Assembly: GCF_025151215.1 (NCBI RefSeq)
Contig: NZ_CP102286.1
Location: forward strand, 3,286,001 to 3,350,000
Source of the DNA: Parabacteroides merdae ATCC 43184
GTDB taxonomy: Bacteria > Bacteroidota > Bacteroidia > Bacteroidales > Tannerellaceae
Length of the DNA stretch: 64,000 nucleotides
Direction: 5' to 3'
A program made the translations under genes and the position numbers. Positions 33,169 to 42,265 of this stretch are shown in pieces (the stretch's first letter is position 1; each line of letters starts with the position of its first letter). Under the pieces are notes generated by a model. That model saw only the letters and a list, made by a program, of their open reading frames with translations. It searched no databases and was not told the DNA's origin.

Positions 33169-34638
33169 ATGTTGAAGCAACAGTTACAACAAAAGTTACA
33201 GCAAAAACTCTCTCCGCAGCAGATTCAGTTGATCCGGCTTCTGGAACTCCCCGCCATAGAGCTGGAAGAACGCATAAAGCATGAACTGGAAGACAATCCC
33301 GCTTTGGAAGAAGGAAAGGAAATTGCGGATGACTTTGACCGTACTGACGAAGGTGGTGAGGAGTTGGCAGCTAACGAGATGGAAGGAGAAAGCGAGACAG
33401 ATACCGACCTTTCACTCGGTGACTACATGAGTGAGGACGACATACCCGATTACAAACTTCGTGAACTGAACGAGCGGGCGGAAAAGAAAGAGGACGTTCC
33501 TTTCTCGGTCAGCGAATCCTTGAACGAATATCTGCTCCAACAACTCGGACTGCGGGATCTGCCGGAGAAGCAGGTGAAGATCGCTGAATATATCATCGGA
33601 AATATAGATGATGACGGTTATCTACGCCGTGACCTGTCCGCCATAGCCGATGACTTGGTGTTCCAGGCAGGACAGGATGTGACGGAAAAAGAAATAGAGA
33701 CAGTTCTTGCAATCATACAGGACTTTGATCCGGCAGGAGTCGGTGCCCGTAATCTTCAGGAATGCCTTCTGCTCCAGTTGGCCCGCCGGGAAAAAACATC
33801 TGAGACGAGGTTGGCCACCTTGATGTTAACCGATTTTTTTGAAGAGTTCACCCGCAAGCATTACGACAAGATCATAAAAGGACTGGATATCGACGAAACC
33901 GCCCTAAAAAGGGCCATCCGTGAAATCACAACCCTCGACCCTAAACCCTGCGCCAGTTGGGGAGGTTCTATGGAAACAGCTTTGAGCCAGATCATTCCCG
34001 ATTTTGTGGTGGAAGCAGTCAACGGCGAACTGATCCTAAGCATGAACAACCGGGGAATTCCCGACATGCGCATCAACCGTGAATATGCGGAAATGTTTCA
34101 GGATTATGCCGGCAACAAAGCGAACCAGACGACCCAGATGAAGGAGGCCGTTCAGTTTGTGAAGCAGAAACTCGATTCCGCCCAATGGTTCATCGATGCC
34201 ATCAAGCAGCGTCAAGAGACTTTGCAGCGTACGATGGAAACAATCATCCTTTTGCAGCGCGACTTCTTCCTCACCGGTGATGAAGCGACTTTACGGCCTA
34301 TGATCCTTAAAGATGTAGCGGAACGGGCCGGATATGACATATCGACGATCTCACGTGTGAGCAACAGCAAGTACGTACAGACAAATTTCGGTATTTATCC
34401 GCTCAAATACTTCTTCTCCGAATCGATGCAAACCGACAGCGGTGAAGAAATTTCCACCCGAGAGGTGAAAAAGATCATGAAAGAACATATCGACGGCGAA
34501 GACAAGCGCAAACCGCTTACCGATGAAGAACTGGCCTCCATCCTAAAAGAGAAAGGATATATCATCGCACGCCGTACGGTAGCCAAATACCGCGAACAAT
34601 TGGGTATTCCGGTTGCACGTCTCAGAAAAGAAATATAA
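33169..34638 (+). CDS. rpoN: RNA polymerase sigma-54 factor
   Basis: 489 aa from the ATG at 33169 (MLKQQLQQ); an upstream in-frame ATG would place the promoter within the coding region. Region I is the Gln/Leu-rich activator-contact segment (LSPQQIQLIRLLELPAIELE), region II is acidic (about 50-110), and region III holds the core-binding domain, a DNA-binding helix-turn-helix (LKDVAERAGYDISTISRVSN) and the RpoN box (ARRTVAKYREQLGIP). It recognises -24/-12 promoters and needs an AAA+ activator. Two good sigma-54 promoters precede the TolC/ABC operon at 50.5 kb. The PAP2-like gene follows by 12 bp. Confidence 0.97.
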   Translation: MLKQQLQQKLQQKLSPQQIQLIRLLELPAIELEERIKHELEDNPALEEGKEIADDFDRTDEGGEELAANEMEGESETDTDLSLGDYMSEDDIPDYKLRELNERAEKKEDVPFSVSESLNEYLLQQLGLRDLPEKQVKIAEYIIGNIDDDGYLRRDLSAIADDLVFQAGQDVTEKEIETVLAIIQDFDPAGVGARNLQECLLLQLARREKTSETRLATLMLTDFFEEFTRKHYDKIIKGLDIDETALKRAIREITTLDPKPCASWGGSMETALSQIIPDFVVEAVNGELILSMNNRGIPDMRINREYAEMFQDYAGNKANQTTQMKEAVQFVKQKLDSAQWFIDAIKQRQETLQRTMETIILLQRDFFLTGDEATLRPMILKDVAERAGYDISTISRVSNSKYVQTNFGIYPLKYFFSESMQTDSGEEISTREVKKIMKEHIDGEDKRKPLTDEELASILKEKGYIIARRTVAKYREQLGIPVARLRKEI

Positions 34639-34650
34639 ATTTGAAGCGCT

Positions 34651-35271
34651 ATGAGGTTATTTTCACATATCATATCCGGCATGTTCCATCCGTTGCTGAT
34701 GGTGACGTATGGAGTTGTGCTGGCTCTCACCTTCACATATCTGGCAATTTATCCGCCAGCAATGAAACTGTTGCTCGCAGGCGGAGCGTTCCTGTCTACG
34801 GCGGTTATCCCCGGAGCATTTATCTTTATGATGGTAAAAAACGGGGCGGCGGTCGATATGGAGCTATCGGACAGACATGAACGCGTGGTTCCGTATCTGA
34901 TCTTTATCACATCAATCATGGTCTGCGCTTTCTATATGTATAAAATGATGCTGCCGTTCTGGTTCATCTCCCTGTTACTGGGCGCCTGCGTGGCGTTAAT
35001 CATGGCACTACTCATCAACTTTTTCTGGAAGATCAGTGCCCATGCGATCGGGACAGGTGGATTGCTAGGTGGTATTATGGGAGTAGCCCGAATCCATTTG
35101 ATAAACCCTTACTGGGCCTTTATCATCGTAATCCTAATAGCAGGATTGGTCGGTACTTCGCGTATCTTTCTGAAAAGACATACTCCTATGCAGGTATATG
35201 CCGGGTTTTGTCTCGGATTTATATGTACCTTTGTAGCCTCATTCTTGAGTTATATCTATTTATTCATCTAA
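34651..35271 (+). CDS. PAP2-like phosphatase family membrane protein
   Basis: 206 aa with about six membrane helices ([59 protein letters not shown]). The C-terminal half shows a worn PAP2 signature: [14 protein letters not shown] and [20 protein letters not shown], with a conserved His in each. PAP2 enzymes dephosphorylate lipid phosphates such as undecaprenyl diphosphate, but some active-site residues are replaced here (Met-Gln instead of the usual Asp-Val), so activity is uncertain. It sits between rpoN and gcvH in a co-directional run. Confidence 0.82.
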   Translation: MRLFSHIISGMFHPLLMVTYGVVLALTFTYLAIYPPAMKLLLAGGAFLSTAVIPGAFIFMMVKNGAAVDMELSDRHERVVPYLIFITSIMVCAFYMYKMMLPFWFISLLLGACVALIMALLINFFWKISAHAIGTGGLLGGIMGVARIHLINPYWAFIIVILIAGLVGTSRIFLKRHTPMQVYAGFCLGFICTFVASFLSYIYLFI

Positions 35272-35287
35272 TAAAAACACTAAAATT

Positions 35288-35668
35288 ATGAATTTCCCTG
35301 CAGATTTAAAGTACACAAAGGATCACGAATGGATCCGTGTAGATGGCGATGTCGCTTACGTTGGTATTACAGATTATGCTCAGGGCGAACTGGGTGAAAT
35401 CGTTTTCGTTGACATCACGACAGAAGGCGAAGTTGTTGCCAAAGAAGAAGTTTTTGGTACAATCGAAGCAGTAAAGACCGTTTCAGACCTATTCATGCCG
35501 GTAAGTGGTGAAGTGATCGAAGCGAATGCCGAGTTGGATGACAAACCTGAACTGGTGAATGAAGATGTATATGGCAACGGATGGTTAATCAAGATATCTG
35601 TTTCAGATCCCTCTGAACTGGATGAACTGATGTCTGCCGCCGAATACGAACAAATGATTGCGAAATGA
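35288..35668 (+). CDS. gcvH: Glycine cleavage system H protein
   Basis: 126 aa, full-length H protein. The lipoyl-lysine lies in [18 protein letters not shown], at about residue 63. It shuttles the methylamine group between the P, T and L proteins, none of which is in this window. Its TGA overlaps the purE ATG (ATGA), so translation of the two is coupled. Confidence 0.97.
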   Translation: MNFPADLKYTKDHEWIRVDGDVAYVGITDYAQGELGEIVFVDITTEGEVVAKEEVFGTIEAVKTVSDLFMPVSGEVIEANAELDDKPELVNEDVYGNGWLIKISVSDPSELDELMSAAEYEQMIAK

Positions 35669-36171
35669 CACCTGTAGTCAGTATTATCATGGGCAGTACT
35701 TCGGATCTGCCCGTAATGGAAAAAGCGGCCAAACTGCTTGACGAAATGGAGATTCCATTCGAAATGCATGCCCTGTCTGCCCATCGTACACCAGCCGAAG
35801 TGGAAGCATTCGCCAAAGGAGCCAAAGGGCGCGGTATCAAAGTGATTATTGCGGCTGCCGGCATGGCTGCCCATCTGTGTGGAGTGATCGCTTCAATGAC
35901 AACAGTCCCTGTGATTGGAGTGCCTATCAATTCGACGCTCGACGGTATGGATGCCTTGCTAGCCATCGTACAGATGCCTCCGGGAATCCCGGTTGCCACC
36001 GTCGGTATCAACGGTGCTTTGAATGCCGGTATACTGGCAGTCCAAATGCTCGCCGTCGGAGACGAACAACTCCAGGATAAGCTTGCCGCTTATAAGGAAG
36101 ACCTTAAAAAGAAAATCGTAAAAGCGAATGAAGAACTGGCTAAGGTTTCTTTCAAATATAAAATGAATTAG
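35665..36171 (+). CDS. purE: N5-carboxyaminoimidazole ribonucleotide mutase
   Basis: 168 aa, class I PurE. Signatures are [15 protein letters not shown] at the start, [25 protein letters not shown] and the glycine-rich [20 protein letters not shown]. It converts N5-CAIR to CAIR in purine synthesis. It overlaps gcvH by 4 bp, and the stop codon is followed at once by a repeat block (36172-36283). Confidence 0.97.
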   Translation: MTPVVSIIMGSTSDLPVMEKAAKLLDEMEIPFEMHALSAHRTPAEVEAFAKGAKGRGIKVIIAAAGMAAHLCGVIASMTTVPVIGVPINSTLDGMDALLAIVQMPPGIPVATVGINGALNAGILAVQMLAVGDEQLQDKLAAYKEDLKKKIVKANEELAKVSFKYKMN

Positions 36172-36283
36172 TTGAAAGGTGAGAGTTGAAAGTCAACAAA
36201 AATGCAAAGTATTCGATACCGCTTGCCTCCCTTGTTGACTCTCACCTTTCAACTCTCACCTTTCAACTTTCACCTTTCAACTA
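36172..36283. repeat. Inverted and tandem GTTGAAAGGTGAGA repeats
   Basis: The stop of purE runs into GTTGAAAGGTGAGAGTTGAA, and the far side carries the complement three times (CTCTCACCTTTCAA twice, then CTTTCACCTTTCAA). The block forms a long hairpin with several registers and ends just before ispG. It may attenuate the purE transcript. Confidence 0.7.
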
Positions 36284-36289
36284 AAAAAG

Positions 36290-38131
36290 ATGGAAGATTT
36301 TTTTAACTATCGTCGTCGCAAATCGTCTATTGTCAACATAGGAAATACTCCGTTAGGGGGCGATAATCCGATTCGCATCCAGTCGATGGCAAACGTCTCC
36401 ACTATGGATACTGATGCGGCTGTCTGCCAGGCGATCCGAATGATCGAAGCCGGTGCAGAATATGTACGTTTCACCGCCCAAGGAGAACGTGAAGCCCGTA
36501 ATTTAGGTGTAATCCGTAAACAACTTAGCGAAGCCGGATATACGACTCCGTTAGTCGCCGACATCCATTTTAACCCACGCGCGGCCGATGCTGCTGCCGA
36601 AGAGGTGGAAAAAGTACGTATCAACCCCGGAAATTATGTGGACAAGGTAAAGACGTTCGATCTGCAGGAATACACCGACGAGGAATATGCCGCAGAGTTA
36701 CAGAAGATACGCGACCGCTTCATACCATTCCTTAACATCTGCAAAGCACACGGAACCGCCATTCGTATTGGCGTAAACCACGGTTCGCTGTCCGACCGAA
36801 TTATGAGCCGGTACGGCGACACTCCAGAAGGCATGGTTGCCTCATGCATGGAATTCCTGCGTATTTGCCGGGATGAGAATTTTCCCGACGTCGTAATCTC
36901 CATTAAAGCCTCGAACACGGTTGTAATGGTGAAAACCGTCCGCCTATTAGTCCGAACAATGGAAGCCGAAGATATGTACTACCCGTTGCATCTCGGTGTG
37001 ACGGAAGCTGGCGATGGCGAAGATGGACGCATCAAAAGCGCTGTCGGAATCGGGGCCCTATTGTCCGATGGCATCGGCGACACGATCCGCGTCTCTTTGA
37101 GCGAAGATCCGGAAGCTGAAATCCCTGTTGCCCGTAAGCTGGTTGACTACATACTCGAACGCGAAGGACATGAACCTGTAGAGGCCTCACCTGCCCCCGG
37201 TTATGATCCGGTTACAGCCGATCGTCGTCACAGCCGGGTGGCGGAAAGAATCGGGGGAAATTTCCCGCCGGTTGTCATTTCTGATCGTAGCAACGGTGAT
37301 TTTGAGTTTGATCATGCGTCACAGCCGGACTATATATACATAGGCAAGGAAGATCCGGAGAACCTGCCGGACAACTTTCGTCTTTTGGTAGACGCCCACT
37401 TCTGGAAAGAACGTCCGAACGCCTATCCTTTTTTTATCGCATCGGAAATAGACGAGTTAAAAGACTATTCCGTTCCCTTGAAATTTATCCGCCTTACCTA
37501 CCGAGATCTGACCGACCGCGTGATCGAAGTGCTGAAGCAGGATAAGTCCGTAATTGTCATCCTGAGCACACATCACCGGAACGGTATCGCTGCCGAACGT
37601 GCCGCCATGCATCACTTGCTGGCAGCCGGTTGTGATGTGCCGGTCATCCTGCATCGCGACTATAGAGAGACAGATATTGAAGCGTTGCAACTGAAAGCGG
37701 CCGTCGACTTCGGAACTTTGCTGTTAGATGGCTTCGGCGACGGGATCATGCTGCACAACGAAGGGTGCGAAACGATGGTAACGGACAGTTGTATGTTCGG
37801 CATCCTGCAAGCAACCCGTACCCGCATCAGCAAGACGGAATATATCTCCTGCCCAAGTTGCGGACGTACCTTATACGACTTGCAAACAACAATCGCCCGT
37901 ATCAAGAAAGCCACTTCTCATCTGAAAGGCTTGAAAATAGGTATCATGGGGTGTATCGTGAACGGTCCCGGCGAAATGGCAGATGCTGATTATGGCTATG
38001 TCGGCGCCGGAAAGAACCGGATCAGCCTATATAAAGGTAAAGAATGCGTCCTGAAAAATATCCCCGAAGAAGAAGCTGTAGAACGATTAGTCCAGTTGAT
38101 AAAGGAAAGTGGAGATTGGACGGATCATTGA
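36290..38131 (+). CDS. ispG: 4-hydroxy-3-methylbut-2-enyl diphosphate synthase, long form
   Basis: 613 aa, about 240 residues longer than E. coli IspG. The N-terminal TIM barrel (IGNTPLGGDNPIRIQSMANV, ADIHFNPRAA, INPGNYVD, IRIGVNHGSLSDRI) is followed by the extra domain found in plant, Chlamydia and Bacteroidetes enzymes (about 300-500). The C-terminal 4Fe-4S domain has cysteines in ISCPSCGRTLYDLQ and GIMGCIVNGPGEMADADYG. It makes HMBPP in the methylerythritol phosphate pathway. A hairpin terminator follows. Confidence 0.98.
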   Translation: MEDFFNYRRRKSSIVNIGNTPLGGDNPIRIQSMANVSTMDTDAAVCQAIRMIEAGAEYVRFTAQGEREARNLGVIRKQLSEAGYTTPLVADIHFNPRAADAAAEEVEKVRINPGNYVDKVKTFDLQEYTDEEYAAELQKIRDRFIPFLNICKAHGTAIRIGVNHGSLSDRIMSRYGDTPEGMVASCMEFLRICRDENFPDVVISIKASNTVVMVKTVRLLVRTMEAEDMYYPLHLGVTEAGDGEDGRIKSAVGIGALLSDGIGDTIRVSLSEDPEAEIPVARKLVDYILEREGHEPVEASPAPGYDPVTADRRHSRVAERIGGNFPPVVISDRSNGDFEFDHASQPDYIYIGKEDPENLPDNFRLLVDAHFWKERPNAYPFFIASEIDELKDYSVPLKFIRLTYRDLTDRVIEVLKQDKSVIVILSTHHRNGIAAERAAMHHLLAAGCDVPVILHRDYRETDIEALQLKAAVDFGTLLLDGFGDGIMLHNEGCETMVTDSCMFGILQATRTRISKTEYISCPSCGRTLYDLQTTIARIKKATSHLKGLKIGIMGCIVNGPGEMADADYGYVGAGKNRISLYKGKECVLKNIPEEEAVERLVQLIKESGDWTDH

Positions 38132-38144
38132 GTATAATTGAAAA

Positions 38145-38214
38145 GGAGTGTGTCAGATACAAATTACATTGAAATCAATATGTCCGTATCTTACACACCC
38201 CTTAATCCTTTTTT
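38145..38214. terminator. Hairpin between ispG and the GH110-type gene
   Basis: Arms 38145-38160 and 38186-38201 pair at 14 of 16 positions (GGAGTGTGTCAGATAC on the left) and are followed by a T-run at 38209-38214. It ends ispG and may also serve the convergent gene. Confidence 0.7.
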
Positions 38215-38232
38215 AATCTTGCCTATACGTTT

Positions 38233-40041
38233 TTATTCCTCAGACCTTATATCTTTCTCCTCATCAAACCCTCCGTCGAACCGGTTATCCTTGATCTCGA
38301 CATTAACAACGCGCTGGAAGAAGAAACGATGGTTGTTCCAATGGAAAGCCGGATAATCATGATTTTGTCTAATCACATTATTGCGGAAGACTAGGCCGTC
38401 CACAGATTTTGCATACAGGATCGGCATATCAAAGGTTTCGAACTCGTTGTCCTCGATCACGATTCCGCTATGAAAATATCTCTTCTGACTTTTCAAATCA
38501 GGTATCTCCGGATATATAGAAATAACGGCGTTCGTAAATTGGAACTGATTTGTCAAAGCATTGATAAACTTGTTATTCCGGATCTGTACGTCATGGCAGG
38601 CACCCGTCTCGAACCACCCGTTGCAGTCGCCGCACAGTAGGATTGCCGTACCGGATGTGTGATCAAAAACGTTCTTCTCGACCACAGTCTTCTTCGGAGT
38701 ACTGAACAGGGAACCACGGGCACGGTTATTACGGATCACATTATCGGCAAAATAAACCTCCGGCGTCCATTCCTGATTCTCGATACCGTAAGTACCAACC
38801 TCACTAATGGCGGGATCGACAGGTTTCTCAAACGTAATGCGGAACTGTTTTACACCATGGCCGTCAGGCTTGTCGGCTGTTTCAATCGCAGCCACCTTGT
38901 TCTGTTCACCTAAAACCTCCATCGTTTTGGACTCGATGAACTGGACGGCATCGCCCGGACGCCCCCATTCGAAACCGTAGGACTGCCCGTGCATATATTC
39001 GCCAACCAACGTCTTGTCGTCTATTCGCTTTTGCACCTTCAAATAGGTTCCATGCACATTGATGGCATCATCCATCATACCTTCATACAGACCACCGACC
39101 GAACGGATCAATCCCTTACAGCCGGAGAAATGAGTCGCATCGGCCTGTGTCGTGAAATAACGTGGATCGTCCTTGCCACGCAGGCAGACCGAGAATTTAT
39201 CCAACGTGATATTTTCACTCATCTGGGCCAGCAGCCCCATTCCTTCAGCATAATGAACCTGTATATTTTCGAGTGTCGTATTCGTATCATGATACATAAA
39301 TACACCCGGAGTCGGACGACCGTATCCACGGAACACAACGACCGTTCCCGGTATCAGTTTCTTGTTCTTCCAAGGCGCAAGAATCTTGCGGGAAGCAATC
39401 TCTGCGACATGCTTGCTGCCCACACTAATATCGCTGGTGGTATAGACCAGTCGCTTTGTATCTCCTTCAAAAGCGATGCCCCAGGCAGGGACATGTTCCC
39501 AACCTTCCCCTTTAGCGACAAAGTTGCTATCGCGTATTTCGTACTCCACCCAGGGAGCGACCTCGTAGGTGATCAAGCCTCCGACCGTGTCGTTCTCCAA
39601 CACTTTCACTTGGCTGATATGTGGATTCGCAAAATCGATACTAAAGTTCTTCAATGTACAGTTCTCCGAACCGACCAAAGAAACCGGAAGCATCCGCCCA
39701 TGGAAAACAAGTTCGGAACCTTGTCCGTCAAATATCACATTCTTCATATTTTCAAAAGCCAGTCCCACCAGTTTCGGATTATCCTGGTCATGGTTGGAAA
39801 TGAAGTATTCACGTTTGGAAGCACCTTCGGGATAGAAATCATAACGTCCCTTCGGCAACAGTATCCGGACCGTATCGAAGTTCACTTCCGCCGCAATCTC
39901 TTGAAGAGCTTTCGCAATCAACGGAGAAGCATTTTCCCCGGTATCCGGTTTCAGACCATATCCGGACAGGTCATACGCGCCGCCTTTACATGCCGTAAAC
40001 AAAGCGATAAATAAAAGTGTCAAAACAGAATTTAGTTTCAT
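38233..40041 (-). CDS. GH110-type alpha-1,3-galactosidase, lipoprotein
   Basis: 602 aa with a lipoprotein signal (SVLTLLFIALFTAC). The chain is a right-handed parallel beta-helix: ENMKNVIFDGQGSELVF, NCTLKNFSIDFANP, NTTLENIQVHYAEG, DDAINVHGTYLKVQ, TSGTAILLCGDCNGWFETGA and a closing VDGLVFRNNVIRQNH. This pattern and length match GH110 exo-alpha-1,3-galactosidases of Bacteroides, which release terminal galactose from blood-group-B and linear alpha-1,3-Gal glycans. The Asp-rich turns (MMDDAINVHG) are the likely catalytic region. Whether it belongs to the branched-only or the broad subgroup cannot be read. It is divergent from cysS, sharing a palindromic promoter region. Confidence 0.88.
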   Translation of the reverse strand: MKLNSVLTLLFIALFTACKGGAYDLSGYGLKPDTGENASPLIAKALQEIAAEVNFDTVRILLPKGRYDFYPEGASKREYFISNHDQDNPKLVGLAFENMKNVIFDGQGSELVFHGRMLPVSLVGSENCTLKNFSIDFANPHISQVKVLENDTVGGLITYEVAPWVEYEIRDSNFVAKGEGWEHVPAWGIAFEGDTKRLVYTTSDISVGSKHVAEIASRKILAPWKNKKLIPGTVVVFRGYGRPTPGVFMYHDTNTTLENIQVHYAEGMGLLAQMSENITLDKFSVCLRGKDDPRYFTTQADATHFSGCKGLIRSVGGLYEGMMDDAINVHGTYLKVQKRIDDKTLVGEYMHGQSYGFEWGRPGDAVQFIESKTMEVLGEQNKVAAIETADKPDGHGVKQFRITFEKPVDPAISEVGTYGIENQEWTPEVYFADNVIRNNRARGSLFSTPKKTVVEKNVFDHTSGTAILLCGDCNGWFETGACHDVQIRNNKFINALTNQFQFTNAVISIYPEIPDLKSQKRYFHSGIVIEDNEFETFDMPILYAKSVDGLVFRNNVIRQNHDYPAFHWNNHRFFFQRVVNVEIKDNRFDGGFDEEKDIRSEE

Positions 40042-40078
40042 GGCTTACATCTTTCGTTGATTATATTTTCAATTATTT

Positions 40079-40127
40079 AGGGGCAAACTTACTCAAAATT
40101 ATCCGATTTTATTGTAAGTTTGCCCCT
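40079..40127. promoter_or_regulatory. Divergent promoter palindrome (GH110-type gene / cysS)
   Basis: The perfect 14-bp arms AGGGGCAAACTTAC (40079-40092) and GTAAGTTTGCCCCT (40114-40127) each contain TAAGTTTG, a TAnnTTTG element, one for each strand. The plus copy is 22 bp before the cysS ATG and the minus copy about 42 bp before the GH110-type start. The arms are identical beyond the promoter words, so a shared operator is possible. Confidence 0.65.
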
Positions 40128-40144
40128 CTTAAATATAAATAGAT

Positions 40145-41623
40145 ATGGAACATCCAATAAGCATTTATAACACACTCACAAGAAAAAAGGAACAGTTCAT
40201 CCCACTGCACGAACCGCATGTGGGTATGTACGTTTGCGGTCCTACGGTTTACGGTGACGCCCACCTGGGCCACGCACGGCCGGCTATCACTTTCGACCTG
40301 CTGTTCCGTTATTTGACTCATATAGGATACAAGGTACGCTATGTACGCAACATAACAGATGTCGGCCACCTGGAACATGATGCTGACGATGGTGAAGACA
40401 AGATTGCCAAGAAAGCCCGTCTCGAACAACTCGAGCCGATGGAAGTGGTGCAGTATTACCTGAACCGTTACCATCACGCTATGGAAGCGCTCAACGTTCT
40501 ACCGCCCAGCATCGAACCGCATGCGTCCGGCCATATCATCGAGCAGATCGAACTGGTAAAGAAAATACTGGATAACGGATATGCTTACGAAAGCGAAGGT
40601 TCCGTTTACTTCGACGTGGAGAAATACAACAAGGATCATAATTACGGTGTTCTTTCCGGACGCAACATCGACGATATGCTGAATACTACCCGCGCACTGG
40701 ACGGACAGGATGAAAAACGTAATCCGATCGACTTCGCTCTCTGGAAATGCGCGCAACCGGAACATATCATGCGCTGGCCTTCTCCGTGGAGCGACGGTTT
40801 CCCCGGATGGCACTGCGAATGTACGGCTATGGGTAAAAAGTATCTGGGCGAACATTTCGATATCCACGGTGGCGGCATGGATCTGATCTTCCCACATCAC
40901 GAATGCGAGATTGCACAGGCTGTTGCTTCACAGGGAGAAGATATGGTTCACTACTGGATGCACAACAATATGATTACCATTAACGGGCAGAAGATGGGCA
41001 AGTCATTGGGCAACTTCATCACGCTGGAGGAATTTTTTACTGGTGACAACAAGGTGCTGAGCCAGGCATATTCGCCTATGACCATCCGCTTCTTCATCCT
41101 CCAAGCTCACTACCGCAGCACGGTAGACTTCAGCAACGAAGCCCTGCAAGCAGCTGAAAAGGGGTTGGAACGTCTGATGGACGCTTATAATCATTTGATG
41201 AAGCTGAAAGCCTCCGACGTTTCAACTGTAGATGTGAAGGATTTGCGCCGCAAATGCTACGATGCGATGAACGACGACCTGAACTCGCCGATTGTAATCG
41301 CCCATCTGTTTGACGCAGCCCGCGCGATCAACTCCGTAAAGGATGGCAAGGCTACGATCTCGGCCGAAGACCTGAAAGAGCTACAGGATGTATTCCATAC
41401 CTTCGTTTTCGATATTCTCGGAATAAAAGATGAAGCAGCTTCGGGCGGAAGCAACAACAACGAGGCATTCGGCAAAGCAATGGATTTGCTGCTGACCATC
41501 CGCCAACAGGCAAAAGCCAATAAAGACTGGGCTACATCGGACAAGATCCGAAACGAACTGACAGCCATCGGCTTCGATATCAAAGATACGAAAGACGGAG
41601 CCGAATGGAAGTTAAGCAAGTAA
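40145..41623 (+). CDS. cysS: Cysteinyl-tRNA synthetase
   Basis: 492 aa, class I synthetase of normal length. The HIGH-type motif is HLGHARP, the KMSKS-type motif KMGKSLGNF. Zinc ligands are visible at [19 protein letters not shown] and [10 protein letters not shown]. It charges tRNA-Cys. Divergent from the GH110-type gene. Confidence 0.98.
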   Translation: MEHPISIYNTLTRKKEQFIPLHEPHVGMYVCGPTVYGDAHLGHARPAITFDLLFRYLTHIGYKVRYVRNITDVGHLEHDADDGEDKIAKKARLEQLEPMEVVQYYLNRYHHAMEALNVLPPSIEPHASGHIIEQIELVKKILDNGYAYESEGSVYFDVEKYNKDHNYGVLSGRNIDDMLNTTRALDGQDEKRNPIDFALWKCAQPEHIMRWPSPWSDGFPGWHCECTAMGKKYLGEHFDIHGGGMDLIFPHHECEIAQAVASQGEDMVHYWMHNNMITINGQKMGKSLGNFITLEEFFTGDNKVLSQAYSPMTIRFFILQAHYRSTVDFSNEALQAAEKGLERLMDAYNHLMKLKASDVSTVDVKDLRRKCYDAMNDDLNSPIVIAHLFDAARAINSVKDGKATISAEDLKELQDVFHTFVFDILGIKDEAASGGSNNNEAFGKAMDLLLTIRQQAKANKDWATSDKIRNELTAIGFDIKDTKDGAEWKLSK

Positions 41624-41714
41624 GACGAGCGTTCGATATTTGACAGAAAGGAAGCATAAATGATGATTTACTGCTTCACTCATTCTTATCATTGGCACAT
41701 TATTTTTTATAATC

Positions 41715-42122
41715 ATGACAATAAACGAATTTCTTCAAGGCGACAAGTTCGCCTTATTGGCTGGTGTCGAACTTTTGGAAACGGGCAACGGTTATGCCAA
41801 AGCCCGTATGGAAATAAAGCCGGAACACCTCAACGGCGGTGGCGTATGCCAAGGCGGCGCTATCTTCACTTTAGCTGATCTGGCTTTTGCAGCAGCAACA
41901 AACAGTCATGCACGCCTGACACTTTCTATTACATCCAGCATTAACTTCTTCAAAGCCGAAAGCAAAGGGTTCCTTTATGCCGAAGCTCGTGAAGCATTCA
42001 GCCACAAGCGGCTCGCCAACTGTGAAGTGCGGATCACCAATGAAACCGGCGACCTGATCGCCACCTTCAACGGAACAGGCTACAGAAAAGATACGGAACT
42101 GCCGTTTGCCCCAATAGAATGA
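41715..42122 (+). CDS. PaaI-type hotdog-fold thioesterase
   Basis: 135 aa. The hotdog helix is HLNGGGVCQGGAIFTLADLAFAAAT, split as HLNGGG and CQGGAIFTLADLAF, with the catalytic Asp in TLAD. SITSSINFFKAE and TFNGTGYRK form the strands that follow. It hydrolyses acyl-CoA or aryl-CoA thioesters; PaaI acts in phenylacetate breakdown, but no paa gene is nearby. It follows cysS by 91 bp. Confidence 0.9.
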   Translation: MTINEFLQGDKFALLAGVELLETGNGYAKARMEIKPEHLNGGGVCQGGAIFTLADLAFAAATNSHARLTLSITSSINFFKAESKGFLYAEAREAFSHKRLANCEVRITNETGDLIATFNGTGYRKDTELPFAPIE

Positions 42123-42217
42123 TTTATCTAAACCTATCGAACAACCGCTGCAGATTTTGTCCACGGCCCCAAAGTAAAGCTACTTTGATGCAATTGTCCT
42201 TGATATAATAATAAATT

Positions 42218-42260
42218 AAATGTACGCTATCGCCGTCAGATGAGTAAATAGCGTACATTT
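42218..42260. terminator. Bidirectional terminator hairpin
   Basis: A perfect 13-bp stem (AAATGTACGCTAT 42218-42230, ATAGCGTACATTT 42248-42260) lies between the convergent thioesterase and ABC permease genes, with AT-rich flanks on both sides. Confidence 0.75.
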
Positions 42261-42265
42261 GTATT

